The position numbers were made by a program, and so were the translations under genes. 64,000 nt of DNA from Streptomyces monashensis (lineage in GTDB: Bacteria; Actinomycetota; Actinomycetes; Streptomycetales; Streptomycetaceae). Numbering within the stretch: the first letter of the stretch is position 1; each line of letters begins with the position of its first letter. The notes beneath the pieces are model-generated. The model had not been told where the DNA came from. It was given only the letters and a program-made list of their open reading frames with translations, and did not search any database. Shown in pieces: positions 43,058 through 51,997 of this stretch. The stretch is taken from the NCBI RefSeq assembly GCF_001866665.1, contig NZ_MLYO01000113.1, forward strand, positions 1 through 64,000. The letters are read 5' to 3'.

Positions 43058-43846
43058 CTAGGCGCGCTTGCCCTTGAGCTTGGCGACACGGTCGCCCGCG
43101 CCCCAGGCGGTGACCCGCCACAGCGCTTCGATGAGGATGTTCTTGCTCATCTTGGAGTCGCCGAGTTCGCGCTCGACGAACGTGATCGGGACCTCGACCA
43201 CGTGGTAGCCGGCCCTGACCGCGCGGCGGGCGAGGTCGACCTGGAAGCAGTAGCCCTGCGAGGCGACCTCGTCCAGGCCCAGGCCCTCGAGCGTCTCGCG
43301 CCGGAAGGCCCGGTAGCCGCCGGTGATGTCGCGCAGCGGCAGGTCGAGGGCGATGCGGGAATAAAGGCTGCCGCCGCGCGAGATGAACTCACGGGACTTG
43401 GGCCAGTTGACCACCCGGCCGCCGGGCACCCAGCGGGAGCCGAGCACCAGGTCGGCGCTCTTGAGGGCGGTGAGCAGCCGCGGCAGCTCCTCGGGCTGGT
43501 GAGAGCCGTCGGCGTCCATCTCGATCAGCACGCCGTAGTCGTGCTCCATGCCCCAGCGAAAGCCCGCGAGGTAGGCGGCGCCGAGGCCTTCCTTGCCCTT
43601 GCGGTGCATCACCTGGACGTGGTCGTCCTCGGCGGCCAGTTCGTCGGCGAGCTTGCCGGTGCCGTCGGGACTGTTGTCGTCCGCGATCAGCACGTGCGCC
43701 TCGGGGACGGCCTTGCGTACCCGGCCGACGATGGTCTTGATGTTCTCCGCCTCGTTGTAGGTCGGAATGATCACCAAGGCCGTGCCGAGCGGACCGAACT
43801 GCCTCCCCTGGGTGTTGGCGTCCAGGGTCCCGTCGCCGTCGTTCAC
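43058..43846 (-). CDS. ppm1: Polyprenol monophosphomannose synthase (Ppm1-type GT2)
   Basis: This 262-residue family 2 glycosyltransferase transfers mannose from GDP-mannose to polyprenyl phosphate. The product is the donor for protein O-mannosylation and lipoglycan synthesis outside the membrane. The motifs are VIIPTYNEAENI, LIADDNSPDGTG, IEMDADGSHQPEEL (DxD) and DITGGYRAFRRET. No transmembrane segments, as in the streptomycete enzyme required for phage phiC31 receptor glycosylation. Start is GTG 43846 after a GGGGCAG stretch; the longer frame adds promoter-derived sequence. Its partner protein O-mannosyltransferase is not in the window. Confidence 0.92.
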   Translation of the reverse strand: MNDGDGTLDANTQGRQFGPLGTALVIIPTYNEAENIKTIVGRVRKAVPEAHVLIADDNSPDGTGKLADELAAEDDHVQVMHRKGKEGLGAAYLAGFRWGMEHDYGVLIEMDADGSHQPEELPRLLTALKSADLVLGSRWVPGGRVVNWPKSREFISRGGSLYSRIALDLPLRDITGGYRAFRRETLEGLGLDEVASQGYCFQVDLARRAVRAGYHVVEVPITFVERELGDSKMSKNILIEALWRVTAWGAGDRVAKLKGKRA

Positions 43847-44435
43847 TGCTGCCCCTTCTGGTCGTACGCAGGGGTCCCACCATAGTGGCCGTGGCCTGGC
43901 CGGTCGCACCGACATCGTTCGTATCGTGGTGTCGATTCCACAAGAGTGGGGTAAGAACGCGTTTTTCGGCACCTTTACGGTGGGCATTGAGTATCTTTAC
44001 GCCACCTGTGACCCTTGCGCACCCCTGCGGCCCCCTGCGGATGGAGGCCCGGCGCCCTTCGGGCCGACCTGGGACCCGCTGGCTGCGGATCGACCGAAAG
44101 CCGTTGTCTACTGAGCGCCGGGCCCCACCCGGGTCACACCTTGCCGACCGGCCGGAACGTTCCCTCGTCGGCGCGGGCGCTGAGCCTGGCTCCCAGTGAC
44201 GGTGCCCGGTGCGGCACACCGTCCCTGACCCAGCGGCGCTGCGGCGAGTTGCGTGAACGCTCCCCGGTCGGACGTCCGGTGGTGGACTCGGACGAACCTA
44301 CCGGCCCGTGGGCGCCGACTGTCAAACACCCCTCGGACCGGCCACGACGGCCGGGGCGCCGGGCCGGCCTGGGAGGATGCGCAGGTCGGGCGGCGCGGCG
44401 GAGGCGACCGGCCGGCGCCGCGCCACCCCGGTAGA
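43847..44435. other. 589-base region, promoter of ppm1 and a doubtful small frame
   Basis: The left part (43860-44000) must hold the ppm1 promoter on the minus strand. The right part shows a minus-strand frame at 44134-44317 with fairly high GC3 and a sensible C-terminus (ARADEGTFRPVGKV). It has only a TTG as a candidate start with a poor ribosome site, so I do not call it as a gene. No RNA gene or strong palindrome is visible apart from GGAACGTTCC near 44154. Confidence 0.35.
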
Positions 44436-46052
44436 TCACTCGCCCGGCCGTACGAACACCGTTCGTCCGCCCACCACCGTACGCAGGCAGACCGGCAGGT
44501 CGCGGCCCGGGGTGAGGTCGGGGAGGCCGGGGGTGCCGGAGCGCGGGTCGGTCGACCAGCGGGCCACCCGGTCGTCAGGAGCCTGGACGACCAGTTCGTC
44601 GGTGCGCCAGACGGCGTAGTCGGCGGGGGCACCCGGCACCAGGATCCCCGCGTCGTCCCGCCCCACGGCCCGCCAGCCGCCGCGCGTGTGGGCCGTGAAC
44701 GCGGCGCGCACGGAGACCCGGTGCTCGGGCGTGCGGTGGAACGCGGCGGCGCGCACGGTGCCCCACGGATCGAGCGGGGTGACCGGGCTGTCGGAGCCGA
44801 AGGCGAGCGGCACGCCGGCGCGCAGCAGGGCCGCGAACGGGTTGAGGGTGCGGGCCCGCTCCGCGCCCAGCCGCCGGGCGTACATGCCGTCCTCGCCGCC
44901 CCACAGCGCGTCGAAGGCGGGCTGCACGGAGGCGATCAGGCCCAGCTCGGCGAAGCCGGCGACCGTCTCGGGGGTGAGCATCTCGGCGTGTTCGACGCGG
45001 TGGCGGGCGGCGCGGACGCGGGCGAGGCCCAGCTTCTCGGCGGCGGCGCGCACGCCCTCCACGACGGCGCTCACGGCGGCGTCGCCGATGGCGTGGAAGC
45101 CGGCCTGCAGGCCCGCCTCGGTGCAGGCGACGACATGGGCAGCGACGGCCTCGGCGTCCAGGTAGGCGGTGCCGGTGTGGGCGGCGTCGGCATACGGCTC
45201 GTGCAGGCAGGCGGTGTGCGAGCCGAGGGCGCCGTCGGCGAAGAGGTCACCGGCCGCGCCCACGGCGCCCAGTTCGCGCGCCCTGGCCACGCCTTCGTCG
45301 GCCCGCTCGGCCCAGTAGCCGACGACCCGCGGACCGGACCCCTCGGCGGCGAGCGCGAGCAGGCCGGTGAAGTCGTCCTCGGAGGAGATCTGCGGCCCGC
45401 CGCACTCGTGCACCGTGCCGATGCCGAGCGAGGCCGCGCGGGCCAGGGCGGTGCGCTGGGCCTCGGCACGCTGGGCCGGGGTGACGGCGGCGTACGCGGC
45501 CCGGCGTACGGCGTGGTGGTCGTCCTTCGTGAGCGGGGCGTCCGTACGCGGGAGACCGCCGGGGACCAGGTCGAGCAGGGCGGTGGTGACGACCGCGGAG
45601 TGGACGTCGATGCGGGAGAGGTACAGCGGACGGCCGCCGGTGGCCTCGTCCAGCTCGGCGCGGGTCGGCGGGCGGCCACCGGGCCAGCGGGCGGCGTCCC
45701 AGCCGTGGCCCAGCAGGACGCGGTCGTCCGGGCGGGCGGCGGCGAACTCGCGGACCCGGGCGAGGGCCGCGTCCAGCGAGGGCGCCGCGGACAGGTCGAG
45801 GCCGGTCAGGGCGAGGCCGGTGGACGTGGTGTGCACATGGGCGTCGGTGAAGGCGGGGGTGACCAGGGCGCCGTCGAGGTCGACGACCTCGTCCACACCC
45901 TCGGCGAAGGCGTCGGCGGCGCCCTCGGAGCCGACCCAGGCGACGTGGCCGGCCTCCACGACCATCGCCGTCGCGAAGGGGTCCGCGGGGCTGTGCACCT
46001 CGCCGCGGCGCAGGAGAACGGTCTCGGGGGGCTCGGCGGTGCGCTCACTCAT
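44436..46052 (-). CDS. Amidohydrolase family 3 protein (YtcJ-like)
   Basis: This 538-residue metal-dependent hydrolase has the amidohydrolase-3 pattern: an N-terminal HVH motif (PAFTDAHVHTTSTGLAL), the region VLLGHGWDAARW, QAGFHAIGDAA, HRVEHAEML, and a C-terminal GSDSPVTPLDPW. YtcJ-type members hydrolyse N-acyl or cyclic amide bonds, but the substrate differs widely between proteins and cannot be fixed here. No signal peptide. The Lrp/AsnC regulator gene lies 70 bases upstream on the same strand and could be co-transcribed; an amino-acid derivative as substrate would fit that, though this is inference. Confidence 0.88.
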   Translation of the reverse strand: MSERTAEPPETVLLRRGEVHSPADPFATAMVVEAGHVAWVGSEGAADAFAEGVDEVVDLDGALVTPAFTDAHVHTTSTGLALTGLDLSAAPSLDAALARVREFAAARPDDRVLLGHGWDAARWPGGRPPTRAELDEATGGRPLYLSRIDVHSAVVTTALLDLVPGGLPRTDAPLTKDDHHAVRRAAYAAVTPAQRAEAQRTALARAASLGIGTVHECGGPQISSEDDFTGLLALAAEGSGPRVVGYWAERADEGVARARELGAVGAAGDLFADGALGSHTACLHEPYADAAHTGTAYLDAEAVAAHVVACTEAGLQAGFHAIGDAAVSAVVEGVRAAAEKLGLARVRAARHRVEHAEMLTPETVAGFAELGLIASVQPAFDALWGGEDGMYARRLGAERARTLNPFAALLRAGVPLAFGSDSPVTPLDPWGTVRAAAFHRTPEHRVSVRAAFTAHTRGGWRAVGRDDAGILVPGAPADYAVWRTDELVVQAPDDRVARWSTDPRSGTPGLPDLTPGRDLPVCLRTVVGGRTVFVRPGE

Positions 46053-46122
46053 AGCCGACAGTTTCCCTCGCCGCCGCGGCGGCGCCGCACCAGGGGCACG
46101 GCCCAGCGCGCCCGCCGAGAAG

Positions 46123-46563
46123 TCAGATCTTCGGCGGCCTCGCCTCGTACGGCGTCGACAGCACCACGGTCGTACGGGTCGAGACGCCCGCCAGGCTGCG
46201 CAGCCTGGCCAGCAGCTCCTCCAGCTCGTGCGGGGTGGCCACGCGGACCTTGAGGATGTAGTTCTCGTCGCCGGCGACGCTGTGGCAGGCCTCGATCTCC
46301 GGGACGCCGGCGAGGCGGTCCGCGATGTCGTCGGGGGCGCTGGGGTCGAACGGCTTCACCGAGATGAAGGCGGTGAGCGGCAGTCCGACGGCCTCGGGGT
46401 CGACCACCGCGGCATAGCCGCGGATGACGCCCCGCTGTTCGAGCCGCCGCACCCGCTGGTGCACGGCCGACGTGGACAGGCCCGTGGCCTTGCCCAGGTC
46501 GGTGTAGCTCATCCGCCCGTCCTTGACGAGCAGCTGCACGATCTGTCGGTCCAGCTCCTCCAT
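46123..46563 (-). CDS. Lrp/AsnC-family transcriptional regulator
   Basis: This 146-residue regulator has an N-terminal helix-turn-helix (YTDLGKATGLSTSAVHQRVR) and a C-terminal RAM ligand-binding domain (LTAFISVKPF, VPEIEACHSVAGDENYILKV). Family members form octamers and sense amino acids. ATG 46563 (MEELDRQIVQLL) matches the family's usual start, and the longer frame upstream is unrelated sequence. It precedes the amidohydrolase on the same strand and diverges from the 46808 gene, across a 244-base promoter region. Either neighbour may be a target. Confidence 0.92.
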   Translation of the reverse strand: MEELDRQIVQLLVKDGRMSYTDLGKATGLSTSAVHQRVRRLEQRGVIRGYAAVVDPEAVGLPLTAFISVKPFDPSAPDDIADRLAGVPEIEACHSVAGDENYILKVRVATPHELEELLARLRSLAGVSTRTTVVLSTPYEARPPKI

Positions 46564-46807
46564 GGCGCCAAAACCTACCGTGCGCCTGATCTCCTGGGGT
46601 AGCCGAGAGCGCAGGTCATGGCCGGTTCGCGCCGAAAAGCACCGCGAATCGCCCAGCGCGCGCACCTGCACGCGGCATGTGACGAATGACACACGCCTCG
46701 AACGGGCTCCGTGATGTTCTCGTGATTACCCCCGGGACCGGACGGGAAGTGCTTGCTGTGGTCGAGGCCGCAGCGCCTTCACGGCCCAGCCTTAGGGGGA
46801 GAATCCC

Positions 46808-47242
46808 ATGCAGAGTGCCCATCGCCCTGGTCGCAGCACGTCCAAGCGGCAGCAGCCGGTCGTCGAGCCCGATCCGGAGTACGTCGAATCCGACGCCCCC
46901 GACGACGAACCGGACGCCTACGACACCTTCGAGATGTACCGGGTGATCTGCCCGGACTGCGCGCAGCCGATCGCGCTGCTGGCGGACGAGGAGATCCTGC
47001 CGGAGCACGCGCTGTGCGCCTCGCCGTGGAACCCGTTCGGGCTCACGGTCTGTGCGGGTACGGGCCGCGCGGCGGCCGAGGCCCGCTCGGCGGACGAGTC
47101 CGCCGGGCCGCAGGAGCAGGACACCGCCCTGCTGCTCACGCTGCCCCAGGGTCTGAACTGGCGGACGCAGCCGTTCTCGCACGTCGGCGGCCCGGGCTCG
47201 CGCCCGATGCGCATGCCGGAGATGCGCCACCAGGCCGCCTGA
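46808..47242 (+). CDS. Conserved hypothetical protein with four cysteines
   Basis: I do not recognise this 144-residue cytoplasmic protein. The first 40 residues are polar and strongly acidic (DPEYVESDAPDDEPDAYDTF). The middle holds VICPDCAQPIALLADEEI, then ALCASPWNPFGLTVCAG: a CxxC pair and two later single Cys that could form a zinc site. The C-terminus is polar. GGGGGAGAAT stands upstream of the ATG. It diverges from the Lrp regulator and converges on the phosphotransferase with a 30-base gap. Typical codon use supports it as real. Confidence 0.8.
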   Translation: MQSAHRPGRSTSKRQQPVVEPDPEYVESDAPDDEPDAYDTFEMYRVICPDCAQPIALLADEEILPEHALCASPWNPFGLTVCAGTGRAAAEARSADESAGPQEQDTALLLTLPQGLNWRTQPFSHVGGPGSRPMRMPEMRHQAA

Positions 47243-47272
47243 GCCCCCGCGGTTCCCGCCGGCCGGACCGGC

Positions 47273-48355
47273 TCAACTCCCGTACCCGCCCCGCACCATG
47301 GCGCGCAGGCTGTCGTGGTGCAGGATCAGTGCGTCCGGGTCCGCCGGCACGGCGGCCTCCCCGAAGTGCACCTGGCGGTAGGCGATGCGCAGCATGACGA
47401 TCGCGTGCCGCAGGGCGGCGTAGAGGAGGTAGAAGTCCATGTCGCGCGGGGTGTGCCCGGTCAGGCGTGCGTAGCGGGCCTCGACCCGGTCGCGGCGCAG
47501 GAGTTCGGGCAGGCCGCGCTGTCCGGAGCCGACCGTGAGGTCGTGGAAGAAGCGGTGCAGATAGACCGTCCAGCCGAGGTCGACCTCGCGCGGGGCGAGC
47601 GCCGCCATCTCCCAGTCGAGGACGGCGACGGGGTCGAAGCCGTCGTAGACCACGTTCCCGATGCGCGCGTCGCCCCAGGTGAGCACGGGTGCGCCGGGCT
47701 CGCTCGGCCACATGCGGGCCAGCTGGTCGAAGGCGTCCTCGATCAGCGGCGAGCGGGGCAGTCCGTCGACCACCCAGGCGTAGTAGGCGCGTTGGGCCGA
47801 CACATGGCGGTGCAACGCGTCGCCCTCGCCGGGCAGGGACAGGAAGTCGGCTTCCCCGGCCGGGACTTGGTCGTGCAGCCGGGCCAGCAGACCGATGGTC
47901 GCCGCCTCCAGGTGCTCGCGCTCGGCCTCGCCGGCCGCATGCAGCCAACTGCCCTCGTACGTGTACGGCATGACGTCCGGCGGCACCCGGCCCGCCACCC
48001 GTTCCATGACGAAGAACGGCGCCCCGAGCGGCTCCGGGTCCTCCTCCAGCCAGAGCACCCGGGGCACGGGCACGTCGGTGCGCTCGGCCACCAGGCGCAG
48101 GGTGCGGTACTGGCGGGCCATGTCGTACTCCGGGAAGACGGTGTACGCCGACGGGTCCGCGGCCAGCCGCAACGCGCAGGCCCGCAACGGTGGCCGGGGG
48201 TGCGCGATGTCGAACAGCAGGGTCTCGCTGGACATGCCGTTGGAGGCCGGGACGGTGATCCCGGTGGCCTTGGCGCCGGGCAGCCGGGTGCCGAGCCAGG
48301 CCGTGAGGCGACGGCCGAGTTCCTCGGGGTCGCGGGTGCTGGTGCGCGGGCGCAT
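47273..48355 (-). CDS. Aminoglycoside-phosphotransferase-like kinase (APH family)
   Basis: This 360-residue protein has the APH/choline-kinase fold. The catalytic loop reads LTWGDARIGNVVYD (Asp and Asn kept; His of HGD is Trp) and the metal-binding VAVLDWEMAALAPREVDLGW follows. The N-terminal part (SNGMSSETLLFDIA) is the glycine-rich loop. APH-like proteins of this length, found beside lipid or acyl-CoA genes, are often not antibiotic enzymes but unknown small-molecule kinases. Only 14 bases separate it from the CrtC-like gene upstream, implying a joint function. ATG 48355 was chosen since the open frame beyond is shadow sequence. Confidence 0.88.
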   Translation of the reverse strand: MRPRTSTRDPEELGRRLTAWLGTRLPGAKATGITVPASNGMSSETLLFDIAHPRPPLRACALRLAADPSAYTVFPEYDMARQYRTLRLVAERTDVPVPRVLWLEEDPEPLGAPFFVMERVAGRVPPDVMPYTYEGSWLHAAGEAEREHLEAATIGLLARLHDQVPAGEADFLSLPGEGDALHRHVSAQRAYYAWVVDGLPRSPLIEDAFDQLARMWPSEPGAPVLTWGDARIGNVVYDGFDPVAVLDWEMAALAPREVDLGWTVYLHRFFHDLTVGSGQRGLPELLRRDRVEARYARLTGHTPRDMDFYLLYAALRHAIVMLRIAYRQVHFGEAAVPADPDALILHHDSLRAMVRGGYGS

Positions 48356-48369
48356 TCCGGGCTCCTCCG

Positions 48370-49476
48370 TCAGGGCGCGACCGAGTCGAAGCCGGTGAAT
48401 CCGCTCGGGTCGTGCCGGCCGAACGAGCCGTGTTCGAAGATGCCGTACCCGGTCCGTCCGTCGAGCCGGAAGCGGGCGGAGTGGTCGGTGACGCCGTAGG
48501 CGGCGAGCGGGTGCGGCGCCGTCATGTCGTACGTGCGGCGCTCGGTCCAGCCCGGTCCGCGCCAGGTGCCATGCTGCCAGTCGTCGGCCGGCGGGTAGCC
48601 GGCGCCGACGGCGAGCGGCGAGGAGGCCAGGATCTCGACGTCGAGTTTCCGGGAGCTGCGGGCGTCGCCCAGGTGCACGACCGCACGCCGCGGGTGGCGG
48701 GTGCCGGAGCGGTAGCTGATCTCTGCCTGGGGCCAGCCCAGTTGGCGGTCGCGGTGGCCGGGGCGGACGAGGGTCGCGTCGTTGAGGGAGCGGTGGCCGT
48801 CGGCGTCCTCCTGGGTGACGACCATCAGGAAGCGGTCCTCGAAGCGGACCGGGCACCAGATCCAGTGGAAGCCCTCGGTGGGGTGGTTCTCGGCGAGCGG
48901 TCCGCCGTCCTCGCCCGGGATCGGCCGCACGCCCCAGCTGCGGTCCCGGGTGCCGGTCCAGTCCGCGGCGGTGACCGGGAACTCCTCTCCCCCGGCCCGG
49001 ATCATGCCCTCGGCGGTGCCGGCCTGCACGAAGCGGCGGCCCTCCAGGGTGAGCCGGTCGCCCCGGCGCTGGAGGTGGTGCGGCTCCCACAGCGCGGGGA
49101 AGGCGGCCGTCCAGGTGAGGTCGTACGAGAGCTGCTCGTCCGTGCAGACCAGGCGCAGCCGGCGCAGCGGCTCGGCGACCTCGATGCGCAGCGGGCCGAC
49201 GGCGAGCCGCATGCGGTCCTCGCCGAGGGCGTCGCAGGCGCGGACGGCGTGCAGGGTGTCGCCGGTGCGCAGGGTGGCGTACGCGTCGATCACGCCGAGG
49301 TTGGGGTAGACGCCGAGGCCCAGGACGAGCAGGGCTCGCCCGGCGTGGTCGAAGACGTGGAAGATGCAGCGGTCGTAGGCGTTTCGGTCCCCGGTGGCCA
49401 CGTGCTTCATGGACAGCGGCACCTGGTGCACGGGGTACTCGTCGAGCGGTACGGGACGGTCGTCGGCCACGGACAC
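48370..49476 (-). CDS. CrtC/hydroxyneurosporene-synthase-like hypothetical protein
   Basis: This 368-residue soluble protein shows the beta-rich, Trp- and Arg-containing texture of the CrtC/AttH lipocalin-like superfamily: TRDRSWGVRP, EGFHWIWCPVRFEDRFLMVV, and RRGDRLTLEGRRFVQAG. That group includes carotenoid hydratases and many proteins of unknown role. I infer the family from pattern only. It forms a two-gene unit with the APH-like kinase (14-base gap), so both may act on one hydrophobic compound. No signal peptide is seen. It diverges from the small 49608 gene. Confidence 0.7.
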   Translation of the reverse strand: MSVADDRPVPLDEYPVHQVPLSMKHVATGDRNAYDRCIFHVFDHAGRALLVLGLGVYPNLGVIDAYATLRTGDTLHAVRACDALGEDRMRLAVGPLRIEVAEPLRRLRLVCTDEQLSYDLTWTAAFPALWEPHHLQRRGDRLTLEGRRFVQAGTAEGMIRAGGEEFPVTAADWTGTRDRSWGVRPIPGEDGGPLAENHPTEGFHWIWCPVRFEDRFLMVVTQEDADGHRSLNDATLVRPGHRDRQLGWPQAEISYRSGTRHPRRAVVHLGDARSSRKLDVEILASSPLAVGAGYPPADDWQHGTWRGPGWTERRTYDMTAPHPLAAYGVTDHSARFRLDGRTGYGIFEHGSFGRHDPSGFTGFDSVAP

Positions 49477-49607
49477 CCCCTGGTGGACAGTCCGCTGACG
49501 GTACGTCAGATGACGGGAGGTGACCAGAGCGGGAACCGGACGTGCGTGAACTGACGCCCGATTCCACCGGGCGGTGACCTGTCCGGCCCAGAGGCCGTTG
49601 CCCGGGT

Positions 49608-49853
49608 ATGACCCTCATGTACGAAGACACCGGGCGTCAGCGCCGACTCTTCGTCCCACGCCCGGCGGAGTCGGTTCCGCCTCCGCCGGCGCCGCAGGAT
49701 CCGCCCATCTACCGCGCCCTCATGCGGGCCTGGGCCGACCGGGGCCGCACCCTGCCGGGCCGCCACGACCCGGAGTGGATCAGGCTGGCAGCCCCCACGG
49801 TCCTCCGGGGGGAGTTCAGCGACCCTCGGGTCCCGCCACGTGACGGGCGATGA
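49608..49853 (+). CDS. Small hypothetical protein
   Basis: This 81-residue protein has a low-complexity Pro-rich start and the conserved-looking core PPIYRALMRAWADRGRTLPG followed by RHDPEWIRLAAP. I associate that pattern with a family of small streptomycete proteins of unknown function. It overlaps the tail of the acyl-CoA dehydrogenase gene on the other strand by 38 bases, at its disordered C-terminus. The start is uncertain; the ATG at 49617 is nearly as good. Medium confidence that it is translated. Confidence 0.55.
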   Translation: MTLMYEDTGRQRRLFVPRPAESVPPPPAPQDPPIYRALMRAWADRGRTLPGRHDPEWIRLAAPTVLRGEFSDPRVPPRDGR

Positions 49854-50988
49854 CCATCCGCTGGATCTGGTTGGTGCCCTCGACGATCTGGAGGACCTTG
49901 GCCTCGCGCATGTAGCGCTCGGCCGGGAAGTCGGCGGTGTAGCCGTAGCCGCCGAGTATCTGCACGGCATCCGTGGTGACCTTCATGGCCGTGTCGGTGC
50001 AGTGCAGCTTGGCCATGGCGGCCTGCCGGGCGAACGGCCGGCCCGCGTCGCGCAGCCGGGCCGCCGCGAGGTAGAGCGCGCGGCCGGCCTCGATCTGGGT
50101 GGCCATGTCGGCGATCATGAAGCGCAGCCCCTGGAAGTCGGCGACGGGGCGGCCGAACTGGCGGCGCTCGGTGGCGTAGGCGACCGCCTGGTCCAGCGCG
50201 GCCTGGGCGAGGCCGATGGCGCAGGCCGCGATGCCGAGCCGGCCGGAGTCGAGGGCGGACAGGGCGATCGGGAAGCCCTGGCCCTCCTCGCCGATCCGCC
50301 GGTCGTCCCCGATGCGGACACCGTCGAGGTGGACCTGTGCGGTGGGTGAGCCCTTCAGGCCCATCTTCTTCTCGGGCACCGCCCCGCTGAGGCCGGGGGC
50401 GTCGCCGGGGACCAGGAAGGCGGTGATGCCGCGCGGGCCGTCCTCGCCGGTGCGGGCCATCACGGTGTAGAAGTCGGCGATCCCGCCGTGGGTGATCCAG
50501 GCCTTGGTGCCGTCCAGTACCCAGTCCTCGCCCTCCCGCACGGCCTTCGTCCGCAGGGACGCGGCGTCCGAGCCGGAGGACGGCTCGGAGAGGCAGTAGG
50601 CGCCGAGCAGTCCGCCGCCGAGCATCGCGGGCAGGTACTCGATCTGCTGCTGCTTGGTGCCGTAGGTGGCGAGCGCATAGGAGGCGAGCGTGTGCACGCT
50701 GACGCCTATGCCCACGGTGAGCCGGGCCATGGCCAGCTCCTCCAGGACCTGGAGGTAGACCTCGTAGGGCTGGTCGCCGCCGCCGTACTCGGCGCCGTAG
50801 GGCAGGCCGAGCAGGCCCGACTCGGAGAGCAGGGTGAAGACCTCGCGCGGGAAGCGGCCCGCTTCCTCCTCCTCGGCGGCCTTCGGCGCGATCTCGCGCT
50901 GGGCGATCTCACGGACGAGGGCGAGCAGATCCCTCGCCTCTTCCGTGGGCAGTTGACGCTCCACCGGCTGCGGGGCGCGGTCGGACAT
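49816..50988 (-). CDS. Acyl-CoA dehydrogenase
   Basis: This 390-residue flavoenzyme introduces the alpha-beta double bond of an acyl-CoA. The FAD/substrate motifs are CLSEPSSGSDAASL, WITHGGIADFYTV, AAQ-type FGRPVADFQGLRFMIADMA, and QILGGYGYTADFPAERYMRE. The catalytic Glu lies in IVEGTNQIQRMVIAR near the C-terminus, as in short/branched-chain enzymes. Length is normal. A TetR regulator gene follows upstream on the same strand across 274 bases that hold an imperfect palindrome, so it is probably regulated by acyl-CoA levels. Chain-length preference is not readable. Confidence 0.94.
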   Translation of the reverse strand: MSDRAPQPVERQLPTEEARDLLALVREIAQREIAPKAAEEEEAGRFPREVFTLLSESGLLGLPYGAEYGGGDQPYEVYLQVLEELAMARLTVGIGVSVHTLASYALATYGTKQQQIEYLPAMLGGGLLGAYCLSEPSSGSDAASLRTKAVREGEDWVLDGTKAWITHGGIADFYTVMARTGEDGPRGITAFLVPGDAPGLSGAVPEKKMGLKGSPTAQVHLDGVRIGDDRRIGEEGQGFPIALSALDSGRLGIAACAIGLAQAALDQAVAYATERRQFGRPVADFQGLRFMIADMATQIEAGRALYLAAARLRDAGRPFARQAAMAKLHCTDTAMKVTTDAVQILGGYGYTADFPAERYMREAKVLQIVEGTNQIQRMVIARHVAGPEGR

Positions 50989-51164
50989 GGCGTCGGTCTC
51001 CTCCCTGTCGGGCGCAGGCGGTTGGCCCGTGGGGTGGGAGCGGCTCCGCCTGATCGTTCCGGATGGCCACGGGCGCCCGCTCCCGGGTCTCGGGGGCTGC
51101 TGACCAGCGGCTGTGCGCTGTGAGTATGCCCGATCGGGGACCTCCCGTCACCAGTTAACGACCG

Positions 51165-51179
51165 CTTACTTCAAGAAAG
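51165..51179. promoter_or_regulatory. Imperfect palindrome between the TetR and acyl-CoA dehydrogenase genes
   Basis: CTTACTT-C-AAGAAAG matches its own reverse complement at 6 of 7 arm positions. It lies 177 bases upstream of the acyl-CoA dehydrogenase and just after the TetR gene stop. It resembles a TetR-family operator and may sit near the dehydrogenase promoter. Confidence 0.4.
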
Positions 51180-51262
51180 CAGCGCTACTGAGTGCGCGCG
51201 GCCTTCAGCAGAGAGTGACGTGGGGTCCGCGCGCCGCCGGACGCACGCCGGACGGCCGGGTG

Positions 51263-51916
51263 TCAGCTGTCGCGGCGGGCCGGCTGCGGGGCCGGGTAGG
51301 CCGGATCCAGCTCCTCCACGGCACGCAGGACGCCGCCCAGCGTCTTCACCAGCAGCTCGCGCATGAGGTCGCGGGACAGCCCGGGGCGGTCGATCCAGTC
51401 CAGGGTCGCACCCTCGACGCTGCACACCCAGGACAGCAGGCCCATCCGGGCGGGCGCGGAGATGTCCCGGCGGCTGTAGGCGCCTTCGGCGATGGTGTCG
51501 ATGATCGCCTCGCGCACGCCGTCCCGCACGGCGTGCACCTCGGTGTCGAAGCCGACGCCGCCGCTGACGATCGTGCGGTACGCGGCCTGGTGGTGCTCGG
51601 CGTAGCGCAGATAGCTGTCGATGGTGCGGTGGACGCGGTCGACGGCGGCCAGGTCGCGCCCGCTCGCCGCGAAGGTGACCAGGTCGGCGACGGAGTCCTG
51701 GATGATCGCCAGGTAGTAGCCCCGCTTGGACTGGAAGTAGTAGTAGATCAGCCCCTTGGCGACATGCGCCTGGCGGGCGATGTCGTCCATGGACAGCGCG
51801 TCGTAGGACGTGTCGGCGAACAACTTCCGCCCGATGGCGATGAGTTCGGCGCGACGCGCGACCGAGCGCTCGGTGCCGCGCATCCGGGGACGGACGGCGG
51901 CACGCTGGTGCGGCAT
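51263..51916 (-). CDS. TetR-family transcriptional regulator
   Basis: This 217-residue repressor has the N-terminal helix-turn-helix (ADTSYDALSMDDIARQAHVA, KGLIYYYFQSKRGYYLAIIQ) and a variable helical ligand domain (VGFDTEVHAVRDGVREAIID). ATG 51916 is chosen; an ATG at 51955 adds 13 residues but has no ribosome site and lies inside an inverted repeat (51951-51967). It is on the same strand as the acyl-CoA dehydrogenase downstream, and TetR proteins in that position often respond to acyl-CoA. The target is inferred, not shown. Confidence 0.9.
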   Translation of the reverse strand: MPHQRAAVRPRMRGTERSVARRAELIAIGRKLFADTSYDALSMDDIARQAHVAKGLIYYYFQSKRGYYLAIIQDSVADLVTFAASGRDLAAVDRVHRTIDSYLRYAEHHQAAYRTIVSGGVGFDTEVHAVRDGVREAIIDTIAEGAYSRRDISAPARMGLLSWVCSVEGATLDWIDRPGLSRDLMRELLVKTLGGVLRAVEELDPAYPAPQPARRDS

Positions 51917-51950
51917 GTTCAATTTCGACCCTGTTCCAGGCGGTCGGCGG

Positions 51951-51967
51951 GACATCCGCAGTATGTC
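51951..51967. promoter_or_regulatory. Inverted repeat at the TetR promoter
   Basis: GACAT-N7-ATGTC surrounds a CATACT element (on the minus strand) that could be the -10. A TetR dimer bound there would block its own transcription. The site is 35-51 bases before the chosen start. Confidence 0.45.
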
Positions 51968-51997
51968 AGAACAAGCCGCACACGTGAGCGGGTCGGA

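Noticed and set aside
44134..44439. Small minus-strand frame before the amidohydrolase
   Set aside because: The C-terminal part looks protein-like but there is no good start codon or ribosome site; recorded only in the region note.
47273..48355. Aminoglycoside resistance gene
   Set aside because: The APH-like fold is present but the catalytic loop has WGD for HGD, and the neighbour is CrtC-like; more likely a metabolic kinase.
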